Origin: Betaproteobacteria bacterium Ga0077523
GTDB lineage: Bacteria; Pseudomonadota; Gammaproteobacteria; Burkholderiales; Ga0077523
Assembly (NCBI GenBank): GCA_001464695.1
Contig: LNDQ01000043.1
Location: 1 to 42,767 of the forward strand
Direction of reading: 5' to 3'
Length of the DNA: 42,767 nt
Shown here piece after piece: positions 8,377 to 15,292 of the stretch; positions within the stretch are counted from its first letter, which is position 1; each line of letters opens with the position of its first letter. The translations under genes and the position numbers were made by a program. Under the pieces are notes generated by a model that did not search any database, was not told where the DNA came from, and was given only the letters and a program-made list of their open reading frames with translations.

Positions 8377-9129
8377 ATGGGCGAACGCTATACCCTGGGC
8401 TATGCACCGGAGGCGATGGCCTTCCTCGACCGGCGCACGCTCGCGAGTCACGGCACGTTCTTCGAATCGCACCTGCTGCCCGGCCTGCGCGTGCTCGATT
8501 GCGGCTGCGGTCCGGGCGGCATCACCCGCGGTATCGCGGCGCGAATCACGCCGGGATCCGTGATCGGGGTCGACATGGACGGTGCGCAGATCGCGCTCGC
8601 GGGCGAGCGCGCGGCCGCCGCGGGACTCGGGAATGTCGAGTTCCGCCAAGCGAGCGTGTACGAGCTGCCGTTCGCGGACGCCAGTTTCGACGCCGTGTTC
8701 TCGCATGCCCTGTTCGAGCATCTTGCTGACAAGGCGCGCGCCGCGCGCGAATGCCTGCGGGTATTGAAGCCCGGCGGCGTGATCGGCGTGTGCACACCCG
8801 ATTGGGGCGGGTTCGTGGTGGCGCCCGAAACGCCGGAGCTCAAGGCGGCGATCGCTGCTTACGAGGATCAGCAGAATCGCAACGGCGGCGACACGCGGAC
8901 CGGACGGAAACTGGCGCAGGTGCTGACGGAGGCGGGCTTCGTCAACGCCAAGCTGTCGGCCCGCTACGAAAATTACTCACCGCTCGCCGCAATCGGCAAC
9001 CTGTTGGCCTGGCAGCTGGAGCGCGACGGCATGCCGCAACATGCTACGACGTTTCGCCGGTGGCAGGAGGATCCGCAGGCGCTGTTCGCGCAGGCGTGGT
9101 TGTCGTGCATCGGGAGGAAGGTGGTTTGA
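8377..9129 (+). CDS. Class I SAM-dependent methyltransferase
   Basis: 250 residues. Motif I is VLDCGCGPGGITRGIA, the acidic post-I residue is in VIGVDMDGAQ, and motifs II-III include FDAVFSHALFEHL and LRVLKPGGVIGV. This is the UbiE/Methyltransf_11 type. The acceptor is unknown. The ATG at 8377 follows CGAGGG; an in-frame ATG at 8299 lies before palindromic repeat R2 and would add a repeat-encoded N-terminus. It sits inside the catabolic cluster with the same orientation, but its link to the pathway is unclear. Confidence 0.8.
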   Translation: MGERYTLGYAPEAMAFLDRRTLASHGTFFESHLLPGLRVLDCGCGPGGITRGIAARITPGSVIGVDMDGAQIALAGERAAAAGLGNVEFRQASVYELPFADASFDAVFSHALFEHLADKARAARECLRVLKPGGVIGVCTPDWGGFVVAPETPELKAAIAAYEDQQNRNGGDTRTGRKLAQVLTEAGFVNAKLSARYENYSPLAAIGNLLAWQLERDGMPQHATTFRRWQEDPQALFAQAWLSCIGRKVV

Positions 9130-9144
9130 ATGCAGGATGGATTG

Positions 9145-9338
9145 CCCCCATCCCAACCTTTCCCCGGCAAAGCCGGGGGAAGGGGTGTACTTCCCTCTCC
9201 CTCAGGGAGAGGGATCGAGGGTGAGGGAGCCATCGATATCGCGAAAAGAATGGCGAAGCCATCCCTCCCCCGGCGCAAGCCGGGGGAGGGGACGTACACC
9301 CCTTCCCCCACCTTTGGTGGGGGAAGGTAGGGATGGGG
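9145..9338. repeat. GC-rich paired-hairpin repeat R3 (two composite units)
   Basis: Two composite units lie in tandem between the methyltransferase and aldolase genes. Unit 1 (about 9145-9230) has a CCCCGGC/GCCGGGG hairpin, TGTAC at 9186-9190, then a CCCTCTCCCT/AGGGAGAGGG hairpin. Unit 2 (about 9258-9338) has a CCCTCCCCCGGC/GCCGGGGGAGGG hairpin, GTACA (the TGTAC complement) at 9294-9298, then CCTTCCCCCACC/GGTGGGGGAAGG, the same hairpin arms as in R1. The unit lies within an apparent operon. Confidence 0.75.
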
Positions 9339-9366
9339 GCGACGGGGCTAACAACGGGAGACATCA

Positions 9367-10173
9367 ATGCGTGACAACCCAGTCAAACAGAAACTGAAGC
9401 AGGGCCAGGCAGTCTTCGGCACCATGGCCTTCGAGTTCTTCGTCCCCGGCCTGCCGCAGATGGTGAAGGCAGCGGGTGCGGAGTTCCTGCTCTTCGACAT
9501 GGAACACAGCGGCCTGGAGTACGAGACGCTGAAGCAGCTCTTCGCCGCATGCCGTGGCATTGGCCTGGTGCCCATGGTGCGCGTGCCCTCCGCGCAGTAC
9601 CAGTTCATCGCCCGCGCGCTCGACATCGGTGCGATGGGCATCATGGTACCCATGGTCGGTTCCGCGGAAGAGGCCGAGTTCATCGTCTCGTGCACGCGCT
9701 ACCCGCCGCACGGCCGGCGCGGCGCTGCGTTCGGCTTCTCGCACGACGACTACGAAGGCGGCGACATCACCGAGAAGATGCGCATCGCCAACGAGCGCGT
9801 GATCGTGATGCCGTTGATCGAGACCAAGGAAGGGATCGACGAGGTCGACAAGATCGCGGCGGTGCCCGGCGTGGACGTCTTGTGGTTGGGACACTTCGAT
9901 CTCACCAACTTCCTCGGCATCCCCGCCCAGTTCAAGAGCGCGAAGTACCTGAAGGCGATCGATCGCATGTGCGCCGCGGCGAAAAAGCACGACAAGGTAC
10001 TCGCCTGCATGACCGGATCGGACGAGTGGAGCCGTGAATACTGGGACAAGGGCTTTCGCCTGTTCGCGGCCGGAGTGGACGGGCACCTGTTGCAGAACGC
10101 GCTGCGGCAGAGCATCGGTACCCTGAAGTCGCTGGATGTCGCGAAGCCGAAACGCGGAGCGAAGAAGCGTTGA
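9367..10173 (+). CDS. HpcH/HpaI-family class II aldolase
   Basis: 268 residues, TIM-barrel aldolase of the HpaI/2-keto-3-deoxy-L-rhamnonate aldolase group. The catalytic His is in FDMEHSGLEYE, the substrate-binding Arg in MVRVPS, and the divalent metal ligands are Glu in PLIETKEGID and Asp in GHFDLTNFLG. Family members reversibly cleave 4-hydroxy-2-oxoacids to pyruvate and an aldehyde. That would make it the carbon-chain-cleaving step of this cluster. The C-terminus is a Lys/Arg-rich tail (KPKRGAKKR). It is preceded by repeat R3 and followed after 40 bp by the lipoprotein gene. Confidence 0.85.
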   Translation: MRDNPVKQKLKQGQAVFGTMAFEFFVPGLPQMVKAAGAEFLLFDMEHSGLEYETLKQLFAACRGIGLVPMVRVPSAQYQFIARALDIGAMGIMVPMVGSAEEAEFIVSCTRYPPHGRRGAAFGFSHDDYEGGDITEKMRIANERVIVMPLIETKEGIDEVDKIAAVPGVDVLWLGHFDLTNFLGIPAQFKSAKYLKAIDRMCAAAKKHDKVLACMTGSDEWSREYWDKGFRLFAAGVDGHLLQNALRQSIGTLKSLDVAKPKRGAKKR

Positions 10174-10213
10174 CCGCCGCGACCTGGAAGTACACGTTCT
10201 CAAGGAAGGTGAC

Positions 10214-10600
10214 ATGGTGAAGACGCTTGCAGTGATCGTGTTCATTGCGGCCGGAATGGTTGCCTGCGGCAAGAAGGAGGAACCGACACCTGCCGGTCAG
10301 GCGATGGACGCTGCGAAAGAGTCCGCCAACAAGGCCGTGGAGTCGGCCAAGGATGCTGCTTCGGCTGCCGGCGACGCGGCCAAGGAAGCGGCCACGGCTG
10401 CCAAGGAGGCGGCCAAGGAAGGGATCGACAGCGCGAAGGAAGCGACCAGGAGCGCCGTCGACGCCACCAAGGAAGCGACCAAGGAGGCCGTGTCGAACGC
10501 GGCCGACGCGACCAAGGAGGCCACCAACAAGGCAGCCGACGCCACCAAGGAAGCGGTGAGTACGGCCGCCGACAAGACCAAGGAAGCCGTCAAGAAATAG
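10214..10600 (+). CDS. Ala/Lys-rich helical repeat lipoprotein
   Basis: 128 residues. A short signal sequence ends at Cys18 in GMVACGKKEE, a slightly atypical lipobox, so it is probably a lipid-anchored envelope protein. Residues from about 28 to the end are almost only Ala, Lys, Glu, Asp, Thr and Ser. They form imperfect 11-residue units such as AADATKEATNK and AADATKEAVST, predicting one long amphipathic helix. The pattern resembles LEA-like and apolipoprotein-like proteins; no enzyme fold is present. AAGGAAGGTGAC precedes the ATG at 10214. It sits between the aldolase and the TRAP binding protein, so it may be carried in the operon without a pathway role. Confidence 0.75.
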   Translation: MVKTLAVIVFIAAGMVACGKKEEPTPAGQAMDAAKESANKAVESAKDAASAAGDAAKEAATAAKEAAKEGIDSAKEATRSAVDATKEATKEAVSNAADATKEATNKAADATKEAVSTAADKTKEAVKK

Positions 10601-10625
10601 CGCCGTATACACGGAGGAACTCCCC

Positions 10626-11618
10626 ATGGGCACACGCAGAATCGCCAGCATCATCACCGCGCTGATTTCCGTGGCCCTTTCGGGGCCGGCCGGTGCCCAG
10701 CAACCCATCACGCTGCACGGGGCCGTGCAATTCGCCGACGAGCACGCGTTCAACCGGACGCTGCTCAAGTTCGAGGAACTCACCAGGAAGTACTACGGCA
10801 AGCCGATCAACTTCGTGCTCCATCGCAACAGCGAGCTCGGTACCGAGAAGGACTACTTCGCCTACCTGAACCAGGGCATCTCGGTGGACTACGCGGTGGT
10901 GTCGCCGTCGCACATGTCGACCTTCGCGAAATCGGCGCCGCTCATGGACATGCCGTTCCTGTTCCGCGACGAGAGCCAATGGAAGAAGGTGCTCGACACC
11001 GACGCGCTGAAGCCGATAGCGGATGAGGTCGCGAAGAAGGCCGACGTAATGATCCTGGGCTACGCCGGTGGCGGTACGCGCAATCTCATCGTCAACAAGC
11101 CGGTGCGCAACATGCAGGAGCTGAAGGGGCTCTCGATCCGGGTCATGGGGGCACCGGTCCAGACGCGCATGTTCCAGGCGATCACCGCGTCCCCGACCGT
11201 GATCGCCTATACGGAGATCTACAACGCGATCCAGACCGGCGTCATCCAGGCGGCCGAGAACGAAGCGGCCGGCCTCGAGCAGATGAAGTTCTACGAAGTC
11301 GGCCCGCACATCTCGCTCACGAAGCACGCGATCACCGTGCGGCCGGTCTGCTTCTCCGGCAAGACCTTCCGGCGCCTGCCGAAGGATCTGCAGGACGCCA
11401 TCGTGAAGGCGGGGCGCGAGGCCGGCACCTACGGCCGGCAGATCGAATCGAGCGAAGATCAGCAGCGCCTGCAGCGTCTCGAGAAGGAAGGCAAGCTGAA
11501 GACCTATGTCTTCACCGACCGCGACCAGCTCCTGAAGCTCGCCGAACCCATCAAGCAAGGTTACGCGAAGGAAGTGGGCGCGGAGGCGGTGCTCGCGAGC
11601 ATCAATGCGGTCAAGTAG
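10626..11618 (+). CDS. dctP: TRAP transporter substrate-binding protein (DctP family)
   Basis: 330 residues with a Sec signal peptide ending near GPAGAQQ. It has the DctP fold, including the conserved Arg in LKGLSIRVMGAP that normally binds the substrate carboxylate, and YTEIYNAIQTGVIQAAENE. It would capture an organic acid in the periplasm for the small and large membrane subunits encoded downstream. AGGAACTCCCC precedes the ATG. Repeat R4 separates it from the dctQ gene, an arrangement that could raise expression of the binding protein over the membrane subunits. Confidence 0.9.
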   Translation: MGTRRIASIITALISVALSGPAGAQQPITLHGAVQFADEHAFNRTLLKFEELTRKYYGKPINFVLHRNSELGTEKDYFAYLNQGISVDYAVVSPSHMSTFAKSAPLMDMPFLFRDESQWKKVLDTDALKPIADEVAKKADVMILGYAGGGTRNLIVNKPVRNMQELKGLSIRVMGAPVQTRMFQAITASPTVIAYTEIYNAIQTGVIQAAENEAAGLEQMKFYEVGPHISLTKHAITVRPVCFSGKTFRRLPKDLQDAIVKAGREAGTYGRQIESSEDQQRLQRLEKEGKLKTYVFTDRDQLLKLAEPIKQGYAKEVGAEAVLASINAVK

Positions 11619-11625
11619 TCGTCGA

Positions 11626-11745
11626 GCCCCCACCCTAACCCTCCCCCACGAGCGTTCGCTCGCGGGGGAGGGGATGTACACATGCGCGATGTCGGCGAAT
11701 TGCGCTCCCTCCCCCGACGATGTCGGGGGAGGGTTGGGGTGGGGG
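11626..11745. repeat. GC-rich paired-hairpin repeat R4
   Basis: The first hairpin pairs CTCCCCC..CGAGCG with CGCTCG..GGGGGAG around 11641-11670. TGTAC follows at 11675-11679. The second hairpin, at about 11706-11732, pairs CCCTCCCCCGAC with GTCGGGGGAGGG around a short loop. Outer C-rich and G-rich flanks (CCCCCACCCTAACC; GGTTGGGGTGGGGG) are also complementary. It lies between the binding-protein and membrane-subunit genes of one TRAP operon. Confidence 0.75.
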
Positions 11746-11798
11746 CGGTTTTGCACAGCAAGACCGGAGGACTTTCTTCGCGAGCCGGGGACGGCCCC

Positions 11799-12287
11799 AT
11801 GATCTCCTCCGTCATCAGCGCACTCTATCGGGCGCTGCAGCTCTTGCTCACGACCCTCATGGCCCTGCTCATCGTGCCGGTGGTGCTGCAGATCGTCTCG
11901 CGCTTTACCGATCTGATCCCGCGCTACATCTGGACCGAGGAGGCGGCGCGCTTCTGCTTCATCTGGATCATCATGCTGGGCTCCATGATCGCGGTGCGCG
12001 ACGACACTCATTTCGATCTGGAGATCCTGCCCACGCCGAAGACTGCGCACGGCCGTGCACTGGCGCGACTGATTCGTCACGTCGCGATGCTGCTGGTGGC
12101 GCTCACCTTCGCCTGGTTCGGCTATTCCTTCGCGCTGTTCGGCTTCGAACAGGAATCCGAACTGTCGGGGCTCAACATGCTCGCGATTCACGCCGCCTGG
12201 CCGCTCGCGGGGCTCGTGTACATGCTGTTCCTCGGCGAGAAGATCGTCCAGGACGTGAAGATCTACCGGGGCCGCGGGAGTGAGTAG
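11799..12287 (+). CDS. dctQ: TRAP transporter small membrane subunit (DctQ family)
   Basis: 162 residues with four predicted membrane segments, the DctQ pattern. WTEEAARFCFIWIIMLG is the characteristic family stretch. The ATG at 11799 begins MISSVISALYRALQ; the frame is open back to 11682, but only through repeat R4. The stop codon overlaps the GTG start of dctM by 8 bp, so translation is coupled. The protein would pair with the large subunit in the inner membrane. Confidence 0.87.
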   Translation: MISSVISALYRALQLLLTTLMALLIVPVVLQIVSRFTDLIPRYIWTEEAARFCFIWIIMLGSMIAVRDDTHFDLEILPTPKTAHGRALARLIRHVAMLLVALTFAWFGYSFALFGFEQESELSGLNMLAIHAAWPLAGLVYMLFLGEKIVQDVKIYRGRGSE

Positions 12288-13584
12288 CGTCCACGTCGCC
12301 ATGCTGCTGTTCGGCGTGTTCTTCGCGCTGCTGCTGGTGCGCGTGCCCGTGGCGTTCGCGCTCGGGCTCGCGTGTGTGCCGGTGTTCTTCATCGACGAGC
12401 GCCTGACCCCGTTTCTGCTGCTGAACGAGATGCTGAAGTCCTACAACTCGTTCCTGCTGCTGGCGATCCCGTTCTTCCTGCTGGCGGCCAACCTGATGAA
12501 TGCCGCGGGCATCACGGACAAGCTCATCAAGCTGGCGCGCTCGGCGGTGGGTCACCTCCCGGGAGGGTTCGGGCACGTCAACGTGGTGGTCAGCATGCTG
12601 TTCGCCGGGATCTCCGGGTCGAGTACTGCCGAGACCGCCGGGGTCGGTGGCGTGCTGATTCCCGCGATGAAGCAGCAGGGATTCGACGCACGGTTCTCGG
12701 CGGCGCTGACGGCCTGTGCGTCCGTGATGGGCGTCATCATCCCGCCCAGCATCCTCATGGTCGTGTGGGGTGGCGTCATCTCGGTGTCCATCGGCGGGTT
12801 GTTCCTCGCCGGCGTACTGCCCGGCATCATGATCGGCTTGTCGCTGATGATCGTGGTGGTGATCTACGCCAAGGTGCGGGGTTACCCCGTCCATCCGCGT
12901 GCCACTCTCGGAGAGTTCGGCGCAGCGTTGCTCCAGTCGCTGCTGCCGCTCGCTACGCCGGGGATCATCGTCGGCGGCATCGTCGGCGGTTTTTTCACGC
13001 CCACCGAGGCGAGCGTCGTCGCCGTACTGTACGCACTTGTTCTCGGCGCAATCGTCTATCGCACCGTCCCGGTTCGCGGCATTCCGAAGGTCCTCTACGA
13101 GTCGGCACGGTTCGCGGCGATCTCGCTCTTCTGCATCGGCACCGCATCGGCCTTCGGTTGGCTGCTTGCGTATTTCCGCATCCCGCAGGTGTTCGTGGAC
13201 TGGGTCTCGGGGTGGGGCGGTGGACCGATCAGCGTCGGTTTCATCATCGCCGGGGCATTTCTGGTGATCGGCTGCTTCATCGATGCCATTCCCGCGATCA
13301 TCATCCTGGGGACGATCTTGGCGCCGCTCGCCGCCAGCGTCGGCCTGCACCCGATCCACTTCGCGATCATCGGCGTGATCTCGATCGCGTTCGGGCTCGT
13401 GACACCGCCCTATGGGTTGTGCCTGATGATCGCCTGCGCCATCGGCAAGGTGACGATCCGCGAGACGTTGAAGGACGTCGCCATGTTGCTGGTCCCGATG
13501 CTGGGTGTATTGTGTTTCGTGGTCCTGTTTCCCGAGGCGATCCTGGCCCTGCCGCGGTGGTTGATGCCGACGTTCGTCAAATAA
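12280..13584 (+). CDS. dctM: TRAP transporter large membrane subunit (DctM family)
   Basis: 434 residues, almost entirely hydrophobic with about a dozen membrane segments. Family signatures include FAGISGSSTAETAGVGGVLIP and ASVMGVIIPPSILMVVWG. It provides the sodium-coupled translocation channel. The GTG at 12280 overlaps dctQ; an ATG at 12301 is an alternative start. The opposite strand here holds a long open frame which is a composition artefact. It is followed after 19 bp by the TauD-type dioxygenase. Confidence 0.9.
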   Translation: MSSVHVAMLLFGVFFALLLVRVPVAFALGLACVPVFFIDERLTPFLLLNEMLKSYNSFLLLAIPFFLLAANLMNAAGITDKLIKLARSAVGHLPGGFGHVNVVVSMLFAGISGSSTAETAGVGGVLIPAMKQQGFDARFSAALTACASVMGVIIPPSILMVVWGGVISVSIGGLFLAGVLPGIMIGLSLMIVVVIYAKVRGYPVHPRATLGEFGAALLQSLLPLATPGIIVGGIVGGFFTPTEASVVAVLYALVLGAIVYRTVPVRGIPKVLYESARFAAISLFCIGTASAFGWLLAYFRIPQVFVDWVSGWGGGPISVGFIIAGAFLVIGCFIDAIPAIIILGTILAPLAASVGLHPIHFAIIGVISIAFGLVTPPYGLCLMIACAIGKVTIRETLKDVAMLLVPMLGVLCFVVLFPEAILALPRWLMPTFVK

Positions 13585-13603
13585 CGATGGAAGAGATGCT
13601 GCC

Positions 13604-14470
13604 GTGATCAATGTACGACCCTCGGGTGCCTGCATGGGTGCCGAACTGTTCGGGGTGGACCTGACTCAGCCGCTGGGCGACGCAACGTTCGCCGAAATCC
13701 GCGAGACCCTGCATCGCCACCACGTGATCGTGCTGCGAGGTCAGCCGGCGTCGCTTTCCCCGGAACGTTTCCTCGATTTCGCCGGCCGTTTCGGTCGCCC
13801 CGAACCGCACGTGCTGGACCAATTCCATCATCCGACTCATCCGGACATCCTGATCCTTTCGAATGTGCAGAAGGATGGCAAACCGATCGGGCTGGCCGAC
13901 GGCGGGACCTATTGGCACACGGACTACTCCTACTTCGACGTGCCGGCGCGAGCCACGTTGCTCTATTCGATCCAGGTGCCGAAGGTCGGCGGCGACACGC
14001 TGTTCTCCGACCAGGAGCAGGCGTACGCCGATCTGCCCGAGGCGACGAAACGGCGCATCGACGGACTGGTGACGCTCAACCTCTACGGCAATCGCGACGA
14101 CCTCGCCCCCGAGTCACGCACCATCGCCTACCCGCTCACCGAGGACCAGAAGGCGAAGCGCAGCATCGCGGTCATACGACATCCGCTCGTGCGCCGCCAT
14201 CCCCATACCGGACGCAAGGCGCTCTACTCCGTGTCGGGCACGTCGTTCGCCATCGAAGGCATGCCCGATGACGAAGGTCTCGCGTTGCTGCGCGAACTGG
14301 CCGAGCACTCGACCCAGCCCAGGTACCAGTACCGCGTGAGTTACGGCGTCGGTGACGTGGTGGCCTGGGACAATGCCTCGGTGCTCCACTCGGCCACCCT
14401 CACCGATCCCCGGTACGCACGCACCCTCTGGCGGGTCACGACCAAGGAAGTGCAGCGGCCCGTCGCGTAG
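13604..14470 (+). CDS. TauD/TfdA-family Fe(II)/2-oxoglutarate dioxygenase
   Basis: 288 residues from a GTG at 13604, just 19 bp after dctM. The iron-binding facial triad is His105 and Asp107 in YWHTDYSYFD plus His262 in DVVAWDNASVLHSAT; Arg273 or Arg277 (RYARTLWRVTT) would bind 2-oxoglutarate. The family hydroxylates and often cleaves sulfonates, aryloxyalkanoates or related acids. Co-location with a TRAP importer suggests that the imported acid, or its product, is the substrate. It ends the first catabolic cluster. Confidence 0.87.
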   Translation: MINVRPSGACMGAELFGVDLTQPLGDATFAEIRETLHRHHVIVLRGQPASLSPERFLDFAGRFGRPEPHVLDQFHHPTHPDILILSNVQKDGKPIGLADGGTYWHTDYSYFDVPARATLLYSIQVPKVGGDTLFSDQEQAYADLPEATKRRIDGLVTLNLYGNRDDLAPESRTIAYPLTEDQKAKRSIAVIRHPLVRRHPHTGRKALYSVSGTSFAIEGMPDDEGLALLRELAEHSTQPRYQYRVSYGVGDVVAWDNASVLHSATLTDPRYARTLWRVTTKEVQRPVA

Positions 14471-14673
14471 GTCGAGGATCGAGGGCTGCGGCCGACGATT
14501 TGCCAGTTGCCCCGAAAAGGTGCACACTCGGCAGGTCGGATATGCTTCTTCGGAAGTCCGCCACTCCTACCCTCGGCCGTTCGCGTCCGTCCTGGATGCG
14601 CAGGTCTCTCCCGAAAGCGTGATTTGATGCCGTCTGCGATTCCGCCGGCGGCTACGCATCCAAGGGAGTACCC

Positions 14674-14880
14674 ATGATTTCTGGCACCGTAAAGTTTTTC
14701 AATGCTACCAAGGGCTTCGGCTTCATCGCGCCGCAAGACGGTTCGAAGGATGTGTTCGTTCACATCTCGGCGGTCGAGCGCGCCGGTCTCACCACGCTTG
14801 CCGAGAATCAGCAGGTCTCGTTCGACACCGAAGCCGGCCGTGACGGCCGCGTCTCCGCCGTCAACCTGAAGCCGCTCTGA
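14674..14880 (+). CDS. cspA: Cold-shock protein, CspA family
   Basis: 68 residues, a single cold-shock domain. RNP1 is KGFGFI and RNP2 is VFVHIS; the N-terminus [17 protein letters not shown] is diagnostic. It is an RNA/ssDNA chaperone in the cytoplasm. AAGGGAG lies just upstream of the ATG. The 203 bp before it (14471-14673) hold no gene and would accommodate a promoter and a structured cold-shock leader. infA follows after 118 bp containing two hairpins. Confidence 0.95.
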   Translation: MISGTVKFFNATKGFGFIAPQDGSKDVFVHISAVERAGLTTLAENQQVSFDTEAGRDGRVSAVNLKPL

Positions 14881-14914
14881 ACGTCGCCGCGCGCGGCGTT
14901 CCCTGTAGTCCCCT

Positions 14915-14947
14915 GCCGGGCCGCCTGCGGCCGCCCGGCTTGTTGGC
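14915..14947 (+). terminator. Terminator-like hairpin after cspA
   Basis: GCCGGGC (from 14915) pairs with GCCCGGC (14933-14939), with further CGC/GCG pairing near the loop and a small bulge. TTTGTT follows. The position, 35 bp past the cspA stop, fits an intrinsic terminator, though the T-run is interrupted. Confidence 0.5.
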
Positions 14948-14952
14948 ATTGC

Positions 14953-14979
14953 GATCGCGCGGCATCGCCGCGCGATCGA
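14953..14979 (+). promoter_or_regulatory. Perfect 12-bp hairpin just upstream of infA
   Basis: CGATCGCGCGGC (14953-14964) is followed by a three-base loop ATC and its exact complement GCCGCGCGATCG (14968-14979). There is no T-run after it. It ends 19 bp before the infA ATG, next to a weak Shine-Dalgarno (CAGGTA). It could modulate translation of infA or mark the boundary between two transcription units. Confidence 0.5.
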
Positions 14980-14998
14980 CGACCCACAGGTACTCGCC

Positions 14999-15271
14999 AT
15001 GGCAAAAGAAGAACTCGTAGAACTCGAGGGCGTGGTGAACGAGGTGTTACCCAACACCGTCTTTCGCGTCACCCTCGACAACGGCTTCGCAGTCACCGCT
15101 TATGCATCGGGCAAGATGCGCAAGCACCGCATCCGGATTCTCGCCGGTGATCGGGTGACACTCGAGATGTCACCCTACGACATGTCGAAGGGTCGCATCA
15201 GCTTCCGGCACAAGGACGAGCGCGCGGCGCCCGCCTCGACTTTCCGCCCCTATCACCATCGCGCACGCTAG
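14999..15271 (+). CDS. infA: Translation initiation factor IF-1
   Basis: 90 residues. The OB-fold sequence [24 protein letters not shown], the [16 protein letters not shown] segment and [14 protein letters not shown] are unmistakable IF-1. IF-1 normally has about 72 residues; this protein has an extra 18 or so C-terminal residues ending in [11 protein letters not shown] second infA next to cspA is a pattern I associate with Betaproteobacteria, where another copy sits in the ribosomal protein operon. It converges on the D-apionate lactonase-like gene with 21 bp between. Confidence 0.93.
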   Translation: MAKEELVELEGVVNEVLPNTVFRVTLDNGFAVTAYASGKMRKHRIRILAGDRVTLEMSPYDMSKGRISFRHKDERAAPASTFRPYHHRAR

Positions 15272-15292
15272 CGGTGTGAACCCGCCGCCGGG

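Noticed and set aside
10590..12392. A 600-residue open frame on the minus strand
   Set aside because: Antisense to the TRAP binding-protein and dctQ genes, low complexity, crosses repeat R4, no family resemblance.
12172..13635. A 487-residue open frame on the minus strand
   Set aside because: It lies antisense to dctM, its product is a His/Asp/Arg/Gln-rich low-complexity sequence, and dctM has clear family motifs. It is an artefact of high GC.
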